A stretch of 64,000 nucleotides of DNA from Gymnorhina tibicen (GCA_013399875.1 VXAZ01007544.1:1507091-1571090), one strand, 5' to 3'. Numbered from the stretch's first letter, positions 24,491-38,527 are shown. Program-made: numbers and translations. Notes: generated from the sequence alone by a model not told the origin.

Positions 24491-25635
24491 ACTTGATTCC
24501 CAAGATATAGGGATGGGTGGTGTATAGGTTGGATGCAAAGGAAATGTTTTTACTCTTGGAAGGAAGTCAGAAATAACCTCAGCAGATAATGGGATGGCAG
24601 CACAGTTTCCAAACAAAGGCAGATATACCTAAAACCTCTTAGTGCTACCGCTCTGAGAAAAGTGGCTTTAGATCTTTGATATGACTTATAAGAATCTTTT
24701 ACAGAGGGAAGGTGCTGAAGGGGACGAAATGTCTTTTTGCAGTTCTAAGAGACCTTCAGAGAAGAGAAGATGGGCGTTCTTCCCAGGCAGGGTCAGCACC
24801 AGCTGGCACAGCTGCCCAGAGATGGAGGGACAGTGTGGTGCTCCTGTCCAAAAGGCAGTATCCTGCCCAGCTGTCATGTTCTTGCTGCTAACTAGTGATG
24901 TAAAAGGAAGGCCATTCTGGTATTTCTAGTTTCTTTTCCATTATTGGGTATCTAACAGCTGAGAGAGAGATATTCTGGTATTAAGTGTGCTATGGTATAT
25001 AAAAGCTGCCAAAAGACATCATGGTTGCACTGAGTTTGATTGAACAATCCAAAATATTTGCAGTTCAGTATTGCCAATTAAAAATACTTGCCAATTATCA
25101 ACTGCTTGTAGCAGGGAAAATGTTCATTAGCTTACAAATCAAATTGTATGTTATATACAAATAAGTTTGTATTAACAGATTAGAAGCAAGTTATTATCCT
25201 CTCTACCTTTGGGATAGTTTGCTTAACGTGCTATTAATAACACTAAAAAACCATAAAGATCCGCAAATAATGGACACACGGTAAGTAGAAATCATGATGT
25301 GCTCTCCCACTTTCTTACACTTGCCAAAACCTCCAGGGTAAGTGTTTACTAGCAAACAATAAAACAATACACATATAGACAAGGTAGAATGATTTAATTT
25401 CATTACTTTAGACCCAAGGGTGTCTGTTACAGTGATAAAATCTTCAATGAAATGATATTATATTTCCATTATTTTATATTTGCACAAACACCAAGAGTGA
25501 AATTTTGTTCACTGTTCTGTTTTTCAAAATGAGTTTTTAAATCTATAGATTTCTGTTGCAATTGAAACAGGAAAGAATACAGCAAAACTATCAAACAGAA
25601 CAACAAGCCATTATCACCACAAATGGATCATTTTA

Positions 25636-25650
25636 GTTGCCATGGGTAAC
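25636..25650. promoter_or_regulatory. RFX X-box-like palindrome
   Basis: GTTGCC-ATG-GGTAAC fits the RFX consensus GTNRCC-N(0-3)-RGYAAC in both half-sites. RFX factors control ciliary and other genes from such sites. No promoter or gene is visible nearby, so a distal enhancer role or chance are both possible. Confidence 0.3.
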
Positions 25651-27569
25651 CAGTGCCAGTAAGGTATTCAGGCACTGCAGCCACCAGCACTGATACCCTG
25701 CTCTGAAAGTGCTGACTGTGCGTCACACTGCAAACTTCAATAATTATTATGTGTAGGAGGGTGGTGGCACCAACAGGATATATACTTGTAATGAGTCATT
25801 CTTTAAATAGCTTAATTTATTATCGTCAAATAAAGGGGGAGGGGTTTATCCAGTACAAGGCAGCTTGAAAAGCCTGAATTAATAAACTGAAATAACAGCA
25901 AGGCAGAAAAAACTGGACAAATACACACACGCACGCACACATAATGTAAAAGCTTAATGATAATAAGACTGAAGGAAAGTGCTTCTGCAAAAGTACAAAG
26001 CACTAACCAAGTAACTTACAGAAGTATTGTCACAAGTTTGCAGCCCTAACCCATGTACTCATGAATGTGTAAATGTAAATAGGCAGCAGATAAGGTGTCA
26101 GTAACTGCAACTCAAGGACATCCAGACTTTCACAGACCAATGACACTGGATGTGCTCGGCACTGTAGTTTCAAATAGGCAGTGTGTTTTTTCTTTCAAAG
26201 GAAAAAGAACAAGATCACAAAGACTAAGGAGAGTCATAGCATGAAGAGAAAGCATTCTGAGGAAACTTTGATCTTCTGGTGAGAAATGTTGATAACTCAA
26301 TATTTTGTCCCTTATTCTGGGGCAAAATTGAATAATACATGTTGTTGTCCCTATACACACAAACACACAAGGTAGCAAAAAGGTGGATGTGCACTGTGGG
26401 ACATTCTCAGTCATTCATTGAGGGAATTGCACAGTTCTTGTTAGTTTGATTTCAAAGCAGACTTGTAGCAGGAATCATAGAGTTTCAGGATGAAAGGCTC
26501 CTTCCAAGCTGAAGACCCCAAGACATCAAAGACAGAGAGCAGGTGACCAACAATTCCCCTGCCATCTCCTGCTGAGGTGCAGGGGAGGAGAATCAGAGGC
26601 ACGAAGAGAAGGGAACAGCTGAGACCTTATTTCAGGTTCCCAGCTGAAGTTATAAAAGACTGAAGGCCTTGGGGTGCAGTGTGCTTCACATGCATGTCTA
26701 TGATTAGGTATCTATATCTAAAAAACTCCTACACAAAACAAAAAAATACCTAGTTCACCACATTGAGGCAGATCAACACAGGAGGACAAGAAAACACAAA
26801 CAATTTTCAACAGACATCCATACCCAGTGATGAAGAGTCTATAGACCACTTGGTTACCGGGGCTTCTCAAAAGGACCAAGAACAAATTACTAAGAATGGA
26901 TGTTTTTCCCCTGTACACTTCCTTTGTCTTCTCTGCTGAACACATCTCCTTAGTCTCTCCATATGGCCATGTAAAACAAGGGATTTCTATCCCCTTGCCA
27001 GCCCCCTTTATGGCCGAAGTCTTTCCTTCCAGGTTGCTCATCAGGCTTTTCTAGAGATTCAACTCCCCGTCCCACCAGCCTTTCTTTGTGTGTTTTCTAA
27101 GCTTTTGTTTGCTGCTGTTCTTTCAGATATTTCCATGCTGCATTTGCATGCATTTGTGAAAGTCTAGTGTTGGACGTGGTGTTTAAGCAGCTGCATCACT
27201 GGCTGCATCAAATAGAACAGCTCCCTCATATCTGACATTCAACATTCTTAACGTATTGAGAAGATTCACCTTTTTTTACCATGACATTGTGTTGATTTCT
27301 ATTTCGTTTGTGAGCTATTACAAGTATCCATACTGCTAACAGTACAACGTATGCATTCTTTGTACTTGTCTTAATTTCAAATTGTTATTTGCTGAGGCAA
27401 TTTCCCTTTTTTTTGTCTTCTGAAAGCTTCTATCCTTTTACCTGATGCTTTTTTTTTGTGTGTGTCATACTTAAATTTTGTGTATTAATGTGAATTCTTT
27501 TTTTCTGAAATCTAGATGACAGCATCGACTAGGACTTGTATAAAACAGATTATCCAGTGACCTCCCCTG

Positions 27570-27584
27570 CACACACACACACAC
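27570..27584 (+). repeat. Short (CA)7 repeat
   Basis: About seven CA units. It is short but a potential polymorphic microsatellite. Confidence 0.85.
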
Positions 27585-27844
27585 CAACCCAAGCTGGTTT
27601 ATGGTAAATTATAAATGCACATGGTAGAGATTAAGTGTAAAACATAATTCTTTATCTTGTATATGGGGATGATGCATAAGACAAAATGAAGTGTTTTTAA
27701 ATTGAAATGTATCCAACCTGTGCCTTCCATCATGCCAGTTAGGCCAGTTAACATACTAAATTTAAAAAAAATTTCCACTTGTATGGTCCATTTCTGTTAC
27801 ATCAATATTGGTTGCTTTAGTCACTTTGCTGCCTTCTAGGTCAA

Positions 27845-28095
27845 CCTTCCCATAGTTTCCAACACTTTTTCTAAAAAATTCTCAAAGGTTTTAAATTACA
27901 CCAGTCTATAATTTCTGAGGTTTATTATGATCACATTTTTAAGGACAGGTATAATGCTTGCCTGTTTGCAGTCTTCTGGGACTTTCCCTACCTTATCCTC
28001 TCCTTGAAAAATCACTGTCTCAGAGAATGCTCCAAGGCCATCCTGAAGTGCTCTCCAGTGACACATTAGGGCCTGCTGAGTTTAACACAACTATC
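27845..28095 (-). pseudogene. Fossil CR1-type LINE reverse transcriptase fragment
   Basis: Translating the minus strand downward from 27982 gives VPEDCKQASIIPVLKN, then NYRLV, one stop at 27896-27898, and then a stretch ending LEKVLE, all in a single frame. This is the order of the non-LTR reverse-transcriptase region with motifs of the type VPEDWKxAxxxPxxKKG...NYRPVSLT...LEKxLE, as in CR1/jockey-like elements. The block to about 28095 continues the same frame upstream. The endonuclease and 3' end are not recognisable next to it. It is an inactive, ancient copy: it has an internal stop, substitutions at otherwise conserved Trp and Lys positions, and no 3' UTR. Confidence 0.85.
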
Positions 28096-31000
28096 TTAAC
28101 AAAAATATCTTAATTTTTATCATTTCTAGACCACAGTATCCATATTGAGGAAGCAGTGTGCTGTGGCAACACAATCATTTGTTCTTATTGGCGTCAGTTT
28201 TATTTATGTTCAGTATTACCATAGATGGAATGTTTTGTAGTCAAGAATTTTGCCACAAGCTATGGAGTGGAAAGCAAGGATTTCATCTTTTCTTTTTGAA
28301 CTCTTGACTGGACTCCTCTCTTCTGAAATGACAGTGAGTGTATTATTTATCTAATTAAGACTTAACCTGTTTTTTAATTTCTGCTATTATTATTTTTAAA
28401 GGATGCTCATAAGGAGTGGAGTGCTGTAGCTTTCTCTGCATCACTCAGTTTTATTATTTTCTATGTAGAACTGGATAGTTACTTTCTTCTCTTATTTCTG
28501 GTACAATTTTACTCTTAAAGTAATTTTGTGCCTTCTTCTTTCCTTCTTTCTGTTTTGTTTTGGGATTTTGTAATTTCACTTATTATCCCCATTTTACACT
28601 TGCCCTTCATTGTATTTGTTTCTACTTTTTAGGTGATACTTTATAAAACATTCAGATAACCAATGAGTAGCTAATGTAACTTTATAAGTCTGCTTTTATG
28701 ATTACTCTCTCTTATTTGTTTATCTTGGAACTGTTCACCATTGTACAGCAATAGCCTGATCTCATATGGTTTACTAATTTCCACATTACCTTATTAAGAA
28801 ACCGTACCTGCAAGTCCTGTGGTTTTGGGTTTTTCTATTATTATATCATTAATTTTCTGTCTTCCAACACTTAATTTTCCTAAGCATATTTATTTTATTT
28901 CTGCATGAAAAGTTTCAGCAAAAATGTTTCTCCTCATTTCACATTCCTCACCAATCATCTCATCATGAGCCGTATCTACACTTTTGTAGCTATGTGGAGG
29001 AGAATTCGGCAGACTCCCTGCAGACGCTACTGAGAGGTGAACCTTATAGGTGACAGGATAGTTTTAGAGTTGGGACCCAGTCATTTCAAACAGTCCCATT
29101 CTCCAGGCATGATTTGCCCTGAATAAAATTCTTGAGCTGAAATTATAGATACCCACATATATGTACACATATAAACTTCCCTTCTCAGTGGAGACCATAG
29201 AGTATAAAAATACCTCAAAAGTTTTCCAGTTTAAACACAGCAATTACTTCAATGAGGCTATTGAATGACTGTTATCTGTTGCATTATTTACCTTTGATAT
29301 CAACTGATGCTTTTGAAATGCAAACTATTCAGAGACAGGCATTGAAGTTCAATATATTTTCTTTTCAATATAATTTGAGAACTATGCACCGTAAGCACAC
29401 ATAAGCAAGAAAAATGTAGCTTATTTCTAGCTGGAGACATATCAAATGGGAATGCAGCCCAACATACCCTGGGGCAGTTGCAAGTCCTGCTTGCCCTACT
29501 GGCCAGCACCTCCATTATTTCTTCTACATAAGGAGGAGATTCCTCCCCATTTTTTTATGGTGTAACTTGGACCCTGGTAAGATATTATAACTTTGAAAGA
29601 GATTTTATCTCTTTTTTCCTAAGAGTTTGAAGGACGTTTTATCTCCTTCTATACTTCCTTTCCTGTTAACCACTGTTGACACAGCTTTCCATTTCTTCCA
29701 GCTACAATCCTTAATATGCTTAAAAAAAGAGAGATTTTTGATTAGGTGATCCATGGTGGACATTTAGCTTGATAACTCTCCTTTCTAAGCATTTGTCTTT
29801 ACTGAAGGATTTTCAACAAATCCTCTTCTTGCATCCTCTTGAGCTTCATAATGACTATATATAATCTTAATTGGATGACATGACATTTCATCCCATTTCT
29901 TCTATCTGTGTTTGTTAAGCAAGCCATGCTTTCCTGTAACAGTTCTAGTGTGCTGTATCACCATGTCCTGGTGTCATGTATGTCATCGCTTTACAGATGC
30001 TCTAAAGCTTGTAGTTCTTTCTGTTAGCTTTCATGCTCCTGACATTTCTGCATAAACATCTTAGTTTTCCCAATTATTCTTCCTCTCAATTATCACTTCT
30101 GTAGTCTCCTACTTCCTCCCTTTCCCACGCCAAGTCTGTATGTAGGAATCTACCTTTTTATCCCCCATGCATATTTATCCCCAGTCTTCTCCAAATCAAA
30201 TTTAAAGCTTTCTTCCGTTTGATTCAATTGCCGTCTAAACATGGTTTGAGTTCCATCTCATCTTTCATAAGATTGATACCTATTTTAAAATTCTTAAACA
30301 GTGAGTTGGTTTGGGTCAAGTACTCAGGAATTGTTCTGTGTTGAACTTATACTTGTTTTCTTACTTTCTTTATGCCCACATTTTACTCCCTTTATGCCTA
30401 TATTCACTTCAAATCACTCTCAGTGTTTTCTTGATTGTCTTTATAATTGAAGAAGACTGTTTGGAAACTTTTTATTGAGTCTGTATGAGGAAGTAGGTTT
30501 AAAGGACAAAAAAGAAAAGGATTTTAATAAGAAATGGCAGTTGTCATTTAACACAGAATAGAACAAATGCCCACTATCAAGGAAGAAAGAAATATATATT
30601 AAAGTCACAGCTGACAAGTGAAACAAAAAATAATTGCTTCAATGTATTTAACAACTGAAAGAATTGCAAGCCTCTGGACTGGTAAATTATGGCAGCTAGC
30701 TATTGAGGCAAAATGGTAAATAGCTTCATAGACTCTTGGGAAATAATTTGTTTTAATTGTGTGCAGTCATATTCAAATCAATATCTGAAAAATCCATTGG
30801 GATGCAGAGAACTGGAGTAAATCAGAATTTCAGAGCAACTCAGATAAGTGATTATTCTTTAAGGCTGACAGGAGATAAGACTTTCACATTTTCATACATT
30901 TTTGTTTCTTCTATAATGAAATTTGCTCATATTAAATCAGTTTGGTTTACCATAATGATGAAAAGGCATTTAACATTTAAAACAGGTACAAGAAAAGACT

Positions 31001-34000
31001 GTTAATGTTGGTGCTTGTGCTTTGTTTAAGTAATCTTTACTATTTCCATGGGTAATGGTCATCAGAATTTCATTATACCCCACTCTCTATATCTCAGTCA
31101 TTGAAACTCCTTGCAAAAGTAGTATTGGCCAGGCAATTATGCACCTAAAGTAGAATAACATTTACCAACACAGTAAACCTGGAGAAGAGCAATGAGGACA
31201 CTGGAAAAATTTTCTTGTACTTTGACAGATGTACTAACCAGATAGAGATTTGCTTAACATACCCTGAATCATTTTTTGAAGAATAAATGTGTTTGCACCT
31301 CACGAGCAGCACCAGGAGGAAGAATTTTAGGAGCATGTTGACACTTGAACTCAAGCGTGCACTCACCAGAAAGCTCCAACTAAGCACCCCTGGGTTTGTG
31401 ATGTCCACATCTGCGGTATATGTTTGATGTGTTTTATAAATAAAATAAAAACACAAGATCTGAGGGAGAGATGGCTAAACTCTTCTTTCATGGCTAATGA
31501 ACTTGTAGAGCATATTCATAAAATATGATAGTCAAGGTTTTTTTTAAGGAATCTATTAAGATAATGGTATATCATTTTGCATGGGCCACTCGATTTATCC
31601 AATAAAAAATTTTACACAACCAGAAGTATTATTGGTGAAATATTTTCCTGAGACTTATTTTTCAGTATTTTACACATTTCCTTTAGGCATGACTGTGAAT
31701 TAAATTTAGCATGAAAGATGTTTGGCAATGAGAATTGTGTGCCCTTATTTCATAGGTAAGTTGCTTGTCCTATCTACACTTCTGATACCTATCTCCCAGA
31801 TAGGGATAAGGAAATATGTCCTGTCATGTAGGACTACCTCCAGGCTTAATTAAATGTTTATAAAGTAACGTACAATTAGCAGGTATCATTAAATCCGGTC
31901 AGAATACAGGGAAACAGAACACAGTCCATTGGGCTTTTAAAAGCAAGGAAGAACAAGGCTCTGATTTGATAAAAAGCCTCAATAAATATTAGGAGAAAGA
32001 CAATCTGTTTGTAAATGGACAAATATTGTCAGATGTTCTATCTAATTTCAGTCACCATTATAATTTAATTCACAAATATTTGATTTAGGTACTCTTATGC
32101 ATACAACACATAGGAAGTAAAATTTGTGGGAAATATCAGGGACAAGTAAAGTGCTTTACTCCTGTTCTGCCAAGTTTCACCAATCACAAGGCTGCTTTTG
32201 CTCTCACAGAGCAAATTACAGGGAACATGGCAGAGCATTACGACCTCACTGAATAAAATAAAACTGAGAGCTATTTAAACGTGAATTCTTTGCCTACCAA
32301 GAGAAAAACTGAAGAGAGTTAGGCTGTTTGGCCCAGCTGCCTTCAGACTGGCTTGCCAGACCTTTGTGGTATCACATATGTGAAGAACTTCACATTACGT
32401 GCAGAACATGTTGCCCAGACCCCCTTGATTACTTTAATATCAGGGGGTCAGGCTAATGAAAATCTCATGATAATGGCTGGCAAGTAGATGGAAAAGACTG
32501 TGAATGCTAAAAGATGTTCTAGTACAACTAAATTATGGGGGGGGAAATGATGTGTCTATTTACCTCTCCTATGTTTATTTTTATTGTGTCTGCCATTAGA
32601 GAAACTGAGCATGTAACTTAGCAAAGCCATGCCCCAGCTTTCTGGCTGTAGTTTGTCAGAGATGAGCTATTTTCTCAAGTTTCTATCAACCAGATCAGTG
32701 CACTAGCAATTAAAAAATCCACAGAAGTTATACCTGTAAATTCTAGGCACACTATTTGCCATTCAGTTGGAACTGGAACAATGGCATGATAATAAAAGTA
32801 CTTCTCATTTTAAACAGAGTAGCATTTGAATTCTCCCTAGACTGTCAAGTGATGAGTGCAGTATCATGAATACCAACACTTTTCTGTTGCTGATCTCGCT
32901 ACTTGTCTTCACTTGGGGATTATCAGGCCCTAAATTCACAAAATCCCCAAAGCCCCTTCAAAATATTTTCTGTCTGACTGAAGCAAAGCAACTTTCTATA
33001 GGACTGGTGCAAGGTGTTAAGTGCAACTGCATGTTGCCCTAAACATGACTGCATGCCCATACCTTTTAAATATCTGCCTGCTAATACTTCCTTATTTTTA
33101 TTGAGTAAATACTTTTTAATCTATTTTTGTGGTGCTCCTAGTTAAGAATTTTGGGGGTTTTTTGTTTGTTTGTTTGGGTTTTTTAAATTTTAAATAGGAG
33201 TGACATATTAGAAATAAGTATCCAAGAGATAGAGCATTGCATTAGTCTCAAGAGATTAATTATAGAATCTTTATGCTAGTTGTCTATTAATGAAAGTATG
33301 CTAATTTACATTTCAATACCTTGTGGTTTTAGACATATTTTCCTAATGCTTTATTTTTTTTTTGCAATTATAATGTGGCTCCATTTTCTCTTTTTCATAT
33401 TTAGTTACTTTTCGAATCTTAATAAAATAAACATAGGTGTCATATTTCCCTTTTTTCAGTATGAATCCCTCATCTGCCCAGGTACTAGCTTATACTGAAA
33501 TCACTAAGTTTTATCATTATTTATTGGACAGATTTTTTGGAAAACAGTCTTTTATCCTCCCTTCTTTGTACAGTTCAAAAACAACTGCAAAGTTTTCAGC
33601 TTTCCAGAAAAATCAAATATATGCACATTTCTTCATTATCATTTAAAATGGCATAGATCTCTCATTTTACATCTAGATGGATCTTTTTTGACATGTACAT
33701 TTAGCAATGTGCATTTATTTTTTTAAATTATTCACATCACCACTGTGGCAATGTGAAACTCTGGCTCTCAACATGGTAATTAGTCCCTGGTCTTTCACAG
33801 CCTCTTGCACTGCTAGTTTTCTGAAACATTCATTTTGTGTCTGGGTTCCCCATTGTGAGTATTTATCTGTAGGGATGTTTTCACCATGGCCTTCGTTATT
33901 ATAGTATCTCAGCACCTGCATCGACACTGGGTTCCAAACCATAGGTCAAACATTGTAACCCGTCCTTTAAAAGAGTGTGAGGGAGTAATGTTTTCATATG

Positions 34001-35404
34001 AAAGAAGGAGCAAAATATACATTCCTTTTAGATTATTTTTATTTTCGATCATGGAAACTAACCAGCAAGGAGAGAAGACAAAACACATGGAATTTGATCT
34101 GTGAATTAATGAGTACCACCTGTCTCTTGTGCTGTAATTTCAGCACCTTTCAAGAATTCCAGATTCTATCTATGGCTCGTGTTCTCTCCTTTAGTTTTGT
34201 CAATGTGTAGTACTTTTTCTCAGAGATAAGCTTTTTGAACCACAGATGCATTATTATAATTTAAGAAAACTTAGAAATCACAAGAGTTTCTAAAAGGTCA
34301 CAGGATTATACATGTCACTGTTGTTGGTTTAATCATGTTAATTGACAATGCTTAAAAAAAATTACTGGAAGAAAATTACTTCCAAGTCCTTTAGTGTTGT
34401 TTTTGGGGAACTGTGCTGTAGCCAGTGATCACAGTGTTGTTCCCTGGGTGCTTGAGGGGAGATAAGTGCTGCCCTGCATTTGTCTGCTGGCAGCTCATGC
34501 TCTGTGCAGTGTCATGGCTTTTCTCATGCACCCCTGCACCACTTCTCAGGCATACGTGTCCCCTTGGCGGCATTGGCTGCTCTCTGAGTAGCATGAATGA
34601 ACACAGCTGTGCGAAAATGGTTTGGGGACTGTTATCTGCTAAAGACTGGACTGGTCAGTCCTCTTGCATTCAATAAAGATCATGCAACTTTTACAGGTGA
34701 TGTGAAACAAAACACCACAATATAGCAAATTTGGGTAAATGCTTAACCAGGTGGACCAGGCAGTTTCTGTGACAGGCAAGAAAACAAGCCTGAGAAGTGT
34801 AAATACAAGGTAGAGAAGCATACTGAAGCATACTGAGAACTCTTGGAGCAATTAGCAAAGAAAGTTTACTCTCTTGGGCTGCCTGCATCCAGAGGTGGGG
34901 AGCTTTGCACATCAAAAATGTCAGGCTTCATGATCTGTTTTCCTTTCTAGGGAAGAGAAGACTACTGACCCCAGCTTCTCATTAACCAAGTGGTTCAAGA
35001 AAGGGTAGGAGTGTTTTAGGGGCTATTTAGAAAGAAGCAAGTTGGCATGCTGTTGCCTCACTTGAATCACTACATTATATCCATTGTGAAACTAAAGCTA
35101 ACATATAAATCCCTTTAGAATATGTTTGTTTGCTTTTTCCATGAAGAAACAGTGGAGGCTCAGGAACAACGAGTTCCTTTATGGAGCTTTGACAAACAAA
35201 ATTATTGAAGTTAAATGGGCAAAAAAAACCCAGCTTCTGAAAAAGAACGCTATATTATTCCTTCTTATTCATGTAGGATCACTCATGCTTTTCCCAATTT
35301 GTCTAATAAATGCATAAAAATAAATAAGTCCTTTAGTGTTCTGGTTTGCTACAGATTTGTTCAAATGTTGCTTTCAACTCGAGCAATTTCAAGGCTCTAA
35401 TGGA
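28096..35404. other. AT- and T-rich sequence, no gene found
   Basis: The T-rich stretch 28100-30330 may hold further decayed parts of the LINE or other ancient elements, but I could not align any part convincingly. The part at 31830-32110 is non-repetitive and AT-rich with TTAATTAAAT and ATAATTTAATT motifs and might be conserved. Open frames up to about 103 codons (31145-31456 minus) are unrecognised. A (GTTT)3 run lies near 33160. Confidence 0.4.
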
Positions 35405-35630
35405 AAAGCTGAATCAGCTGTGAAATGTAACTTTTGACTTAATTATATTAATTGACATACCTATGTATAATTTTTTTAAGTATTTGGTATAATTGCTTCA
35501 AATGACATTTAATTTGTCACTTGAAGTACAATAATTAGAAACAGTTCATGAAAGAAAGTAATTTCAACTTCAAATGAAGTATTTCAAAGGTATAATTATT
35601 TTGAATGTTATAATACTGAATAGCTACACT
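35405..35630. other. Candidate conserved noncoding block
   Basis: AT-rich but complex sequence with several homeodomain-type cores (TTAATTATATTAATTGAC near 35439, ATAATTAG, ATAATTATTT). No repeat resemblance. The call rests on texture only; conservation was not tested. Confidence 0.2.
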
Positions 35631-35810
35631 CGCAGGGCTGGGGAGCCAACACTGTCAGTGTTAAAGTCTATGGACCAGTGGGTCTCCTTTGCTACACAGG
35701 CCAAATACTCACTCATTTGCAAGATTTGGGGGAATAACACTATGTGAAAAGGAGAAACCACATGTTAGTTTCTCCTCCCCATAGGCTCTCTGCAGAAATG
35801 CTTGTCATCC

Positions 35811-35872
35811 AGATCTCATTAGAAATCAATAGAAAACGTTCCATCAAACTCAACGGGAGCCGAATTGATCCA
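35811..35872. repeat. Ancient palindromic repeat, third copy
   Basis: AGAAATCAATAGAAAACGTT followed by CATCAAACTCAACGGGAGCC and GAATTGATCC resembles the right half of the palindromic element at 10952 and 21214 (AATCAATGG...TTCAATGGGAGC...GGATC pattern). It is diverged, but the motif order is kept. Confidence 0.45.
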
Positions 35873-38527
35873 CAAGTTTATTTTTGGCTCCAGTGGAGAA
35901 GTTCAAAAGGCGAGTAGCTGGCTGATGGAACAGCTGCTTGATTTGAATAGTCCCCACTGAAACACTCCAGAGTGGAGCTGGGGTGGCTCCCTACGCTCTG
36001 CACCACACCAGCCTCTGCTCCTTGGGGAAAGCCTCCAACCCCACCTCACCTCACAAAGAGACAGGAATGCAAGACAGAGGGAAGAAATCAGCAGCAGCCT
36101 TAATAATGTCAACTGGCAAGAACAGTGACATAGCTAGGAAGGTATTGCTCAACACTGCACAATACCTCTCACATAAAAATAAATTAATAAAAACTGCAGA
36201 AAATTAAAGCAAGAAAAAGGAAGGTGAATTTCCTCTCCTGCTCCAAGCAAAAGATCCAGCCATTCCAAAGCTGGAGGCTCCACTCATTCGCAAGAAAAGC
36301 AACTGTAGCCCATGCCATGCCAGATGGGAACCAGTTCCCCAGGCACTGGCAGGGAACTGTCTTCTAAAACACTTGGTCAGACCTCTGAATGGAGCCTGTT
36401 CCTTGGAAATCTGAGTGAGGAGTGGCTTTCTCAGCTTCTCAGCCTCAAGCATGGAGAAGATCAGGTGCAGAAATATGATGGAGCAGTGCCATGGGTCCTC
36501 TGCCTGAGCTCTGCAAGCTCCTGAAGGACCTAACACATACTGACCCAGTGAGTGTCAGAGACGCGGCTGGAGTGAGGGATTTCAGCACTAGGAACAGGCA
36601 AACAATTTAAAGTTTATTGAATTGCTGAACACAGCATTTTTGTGAAGTTTATGCTTTAGCTGGAGGTACAAGAGAGAGAACTCCTAAAAAATATAAATCA
36701 GGTATAGCTGTGGTTTAATGTTATCAATCTGAATGTTGGCCTAAAAGCTTTAAAGAAACTCCTAGCACTGAAATCATACCTAGAGACTTGAAAACCCTAA
36801 ATACACCCAGGATGAATTTTAAACCTGTATTAAAATTCTGAGAGGAATTTTACTTTGGATGACAAACCAAGTCAGAAGCTGTGCTGCAGGAAGGAGAGTT
36901 AGTTTACAGGAGCCAGACAACACAAGTCAGGTCTCAGGCTTCTCCCATCAGTCTTATTTAAATTTACCCCTTTTCTCTGTCACTAAGTAATTGCCTTCTT
37001 CAGTTCTGTACGGTATGAGTTATTGGAGGAGTGAAAGGGTTCTCTGGAAGTCCTCTGACCAATGCTGCACTCTAAAGGAGTGTGCTTGTTCCCTCACCTC
37101 TTGTCAGCTCTTGCTAAGGCCACTGATATCCCATTAGGCACCTAACAGGTTCAGACCGACATGTAAATACAGTTCTGTTCCTATTCACAACTATGTTTCG
37201 TTTCCTTCAATGAATTTGCAATAAGAATCAAGGTTAATCCTTTATGCCATGTGCAGTCTGCTACATATCTTTTTCATAGCAAATATTTGACAATAATATT
37301 TTTTGGCATCCACACCAAACTTTCCCTATTAATCTTGGTTTCAGAGGAGCAGGCTCCTGCTATGTGAGGAAAGGAGAACAGGAACAACAAATTTGGGGAG
37401 ACTTTTCTTATGAATAGCCTAGTAATCTCAGAAAAGCCTAGCAAATGAGCCCTCATCAGAACTGCTCACATAAAAGCTAACACTGGTCTGGAGAAGCAAA
37501 GAGCAGTTCAGCTACAGCTAAAGGCCAAAGTAGCCAGGCGAGCTCAGATTTACATCACTGTGTTCCAATAGTACAGCTGCATCAAATTGCTCTCTTCAGA
37601 ACAGGAAGGACTGGAAGCTTGATTACAAGTGCTAGAGAGACAGGGAAACAATCTCATCTGTACATTGTGTATGAGATCTCTTTTTCCTCTCAGAGAAATT
37701 ATTAGTGGAAGAAACTACTCCACACTAGAGAGGTACTGGTCCTCTGCAAACAGGTCTGGCTGTTTGTTTGTCAATATGATTGTGCAAAACAAACTATGTT
37801 TTCAGAAAATGGTGAGCTAGAGGCAAAACAGTTTTATTTTTGTCCATGAAGGTTGAAGTGTGTCATTCAGCTTTCAGACAACAAATGGGAATAACCTATA
37901 CACAACGCTTCGGGATCTTGTCCCTCCAGTCTCTGACCTGCCTGAGCTGATTCCTATATTTGCATATTGATGAAATAACTTTAATTGGTCCTTCTCCAGG
38001 TGGATGTCCTATCCAGTAGGACAACAGGTTCAGGGCCTTTGTATTTTTCTTTTTCTAATAAATTAAGCCTCTACCTCACATATGATTTTTTTAAATTAAT
38101 ATTTTCATTAATTCTTTTTTTTCCATTGATTTTCCACTTTAAGAGGGTATCACAAAGGACTTTCAAAAGTACCGAGCTAAATGTTATTAGCTGTGTTAGT
38201 TTAAAAGCGAAATATTACGCTGGCATAATCAAACTGAATTTGGGAAGTTGAATCTGACTTAATTTTTATTAGCCATTCTTAGTTTGGATTGTTATTATAT
38301 TTTTGTTAGATTTTTGAGTAGTTGCCTAAGATTTCATTGTTTGTGCAGCATCCAAGTGTGAATAAGAACAGAAGGTTAAAAATAAACTTTAAAAAATTAA
38401 GCAACCCAAAAAAAATAGGGACACATTAAAATGGACAGTCTCAGAAATATTTTTTCCTTTGTATAACTATCAGATATCTGATAATTTCAAATGTTTATGT
38501 TTGATTTCCTTTTTTATCTTTTTCTTT

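Larger units (their letters stand above)
23181..27844. other. AT-rich unique sequence, no gene found
   Basis: A 121-codon frame at 23695-24060 (plus) and a 107-codon frame at 26718-27041 (minus) are unrecognised. A 39-bp tandem duplication lies at 24413-24490, an X-box match at 25636-25650 and a CA repeat at 27570-27584. A faint CR1-like string occurs at 26468-26510 but is too weak to call. Confidence 0.45.

Noticed and set aside
26468..26510. CATAGAGTTTCAGGATGAAA, CR1-like
   Set aside because: Only a faint resemblance over about 40 bases; not enough to call a CR1 fragment.
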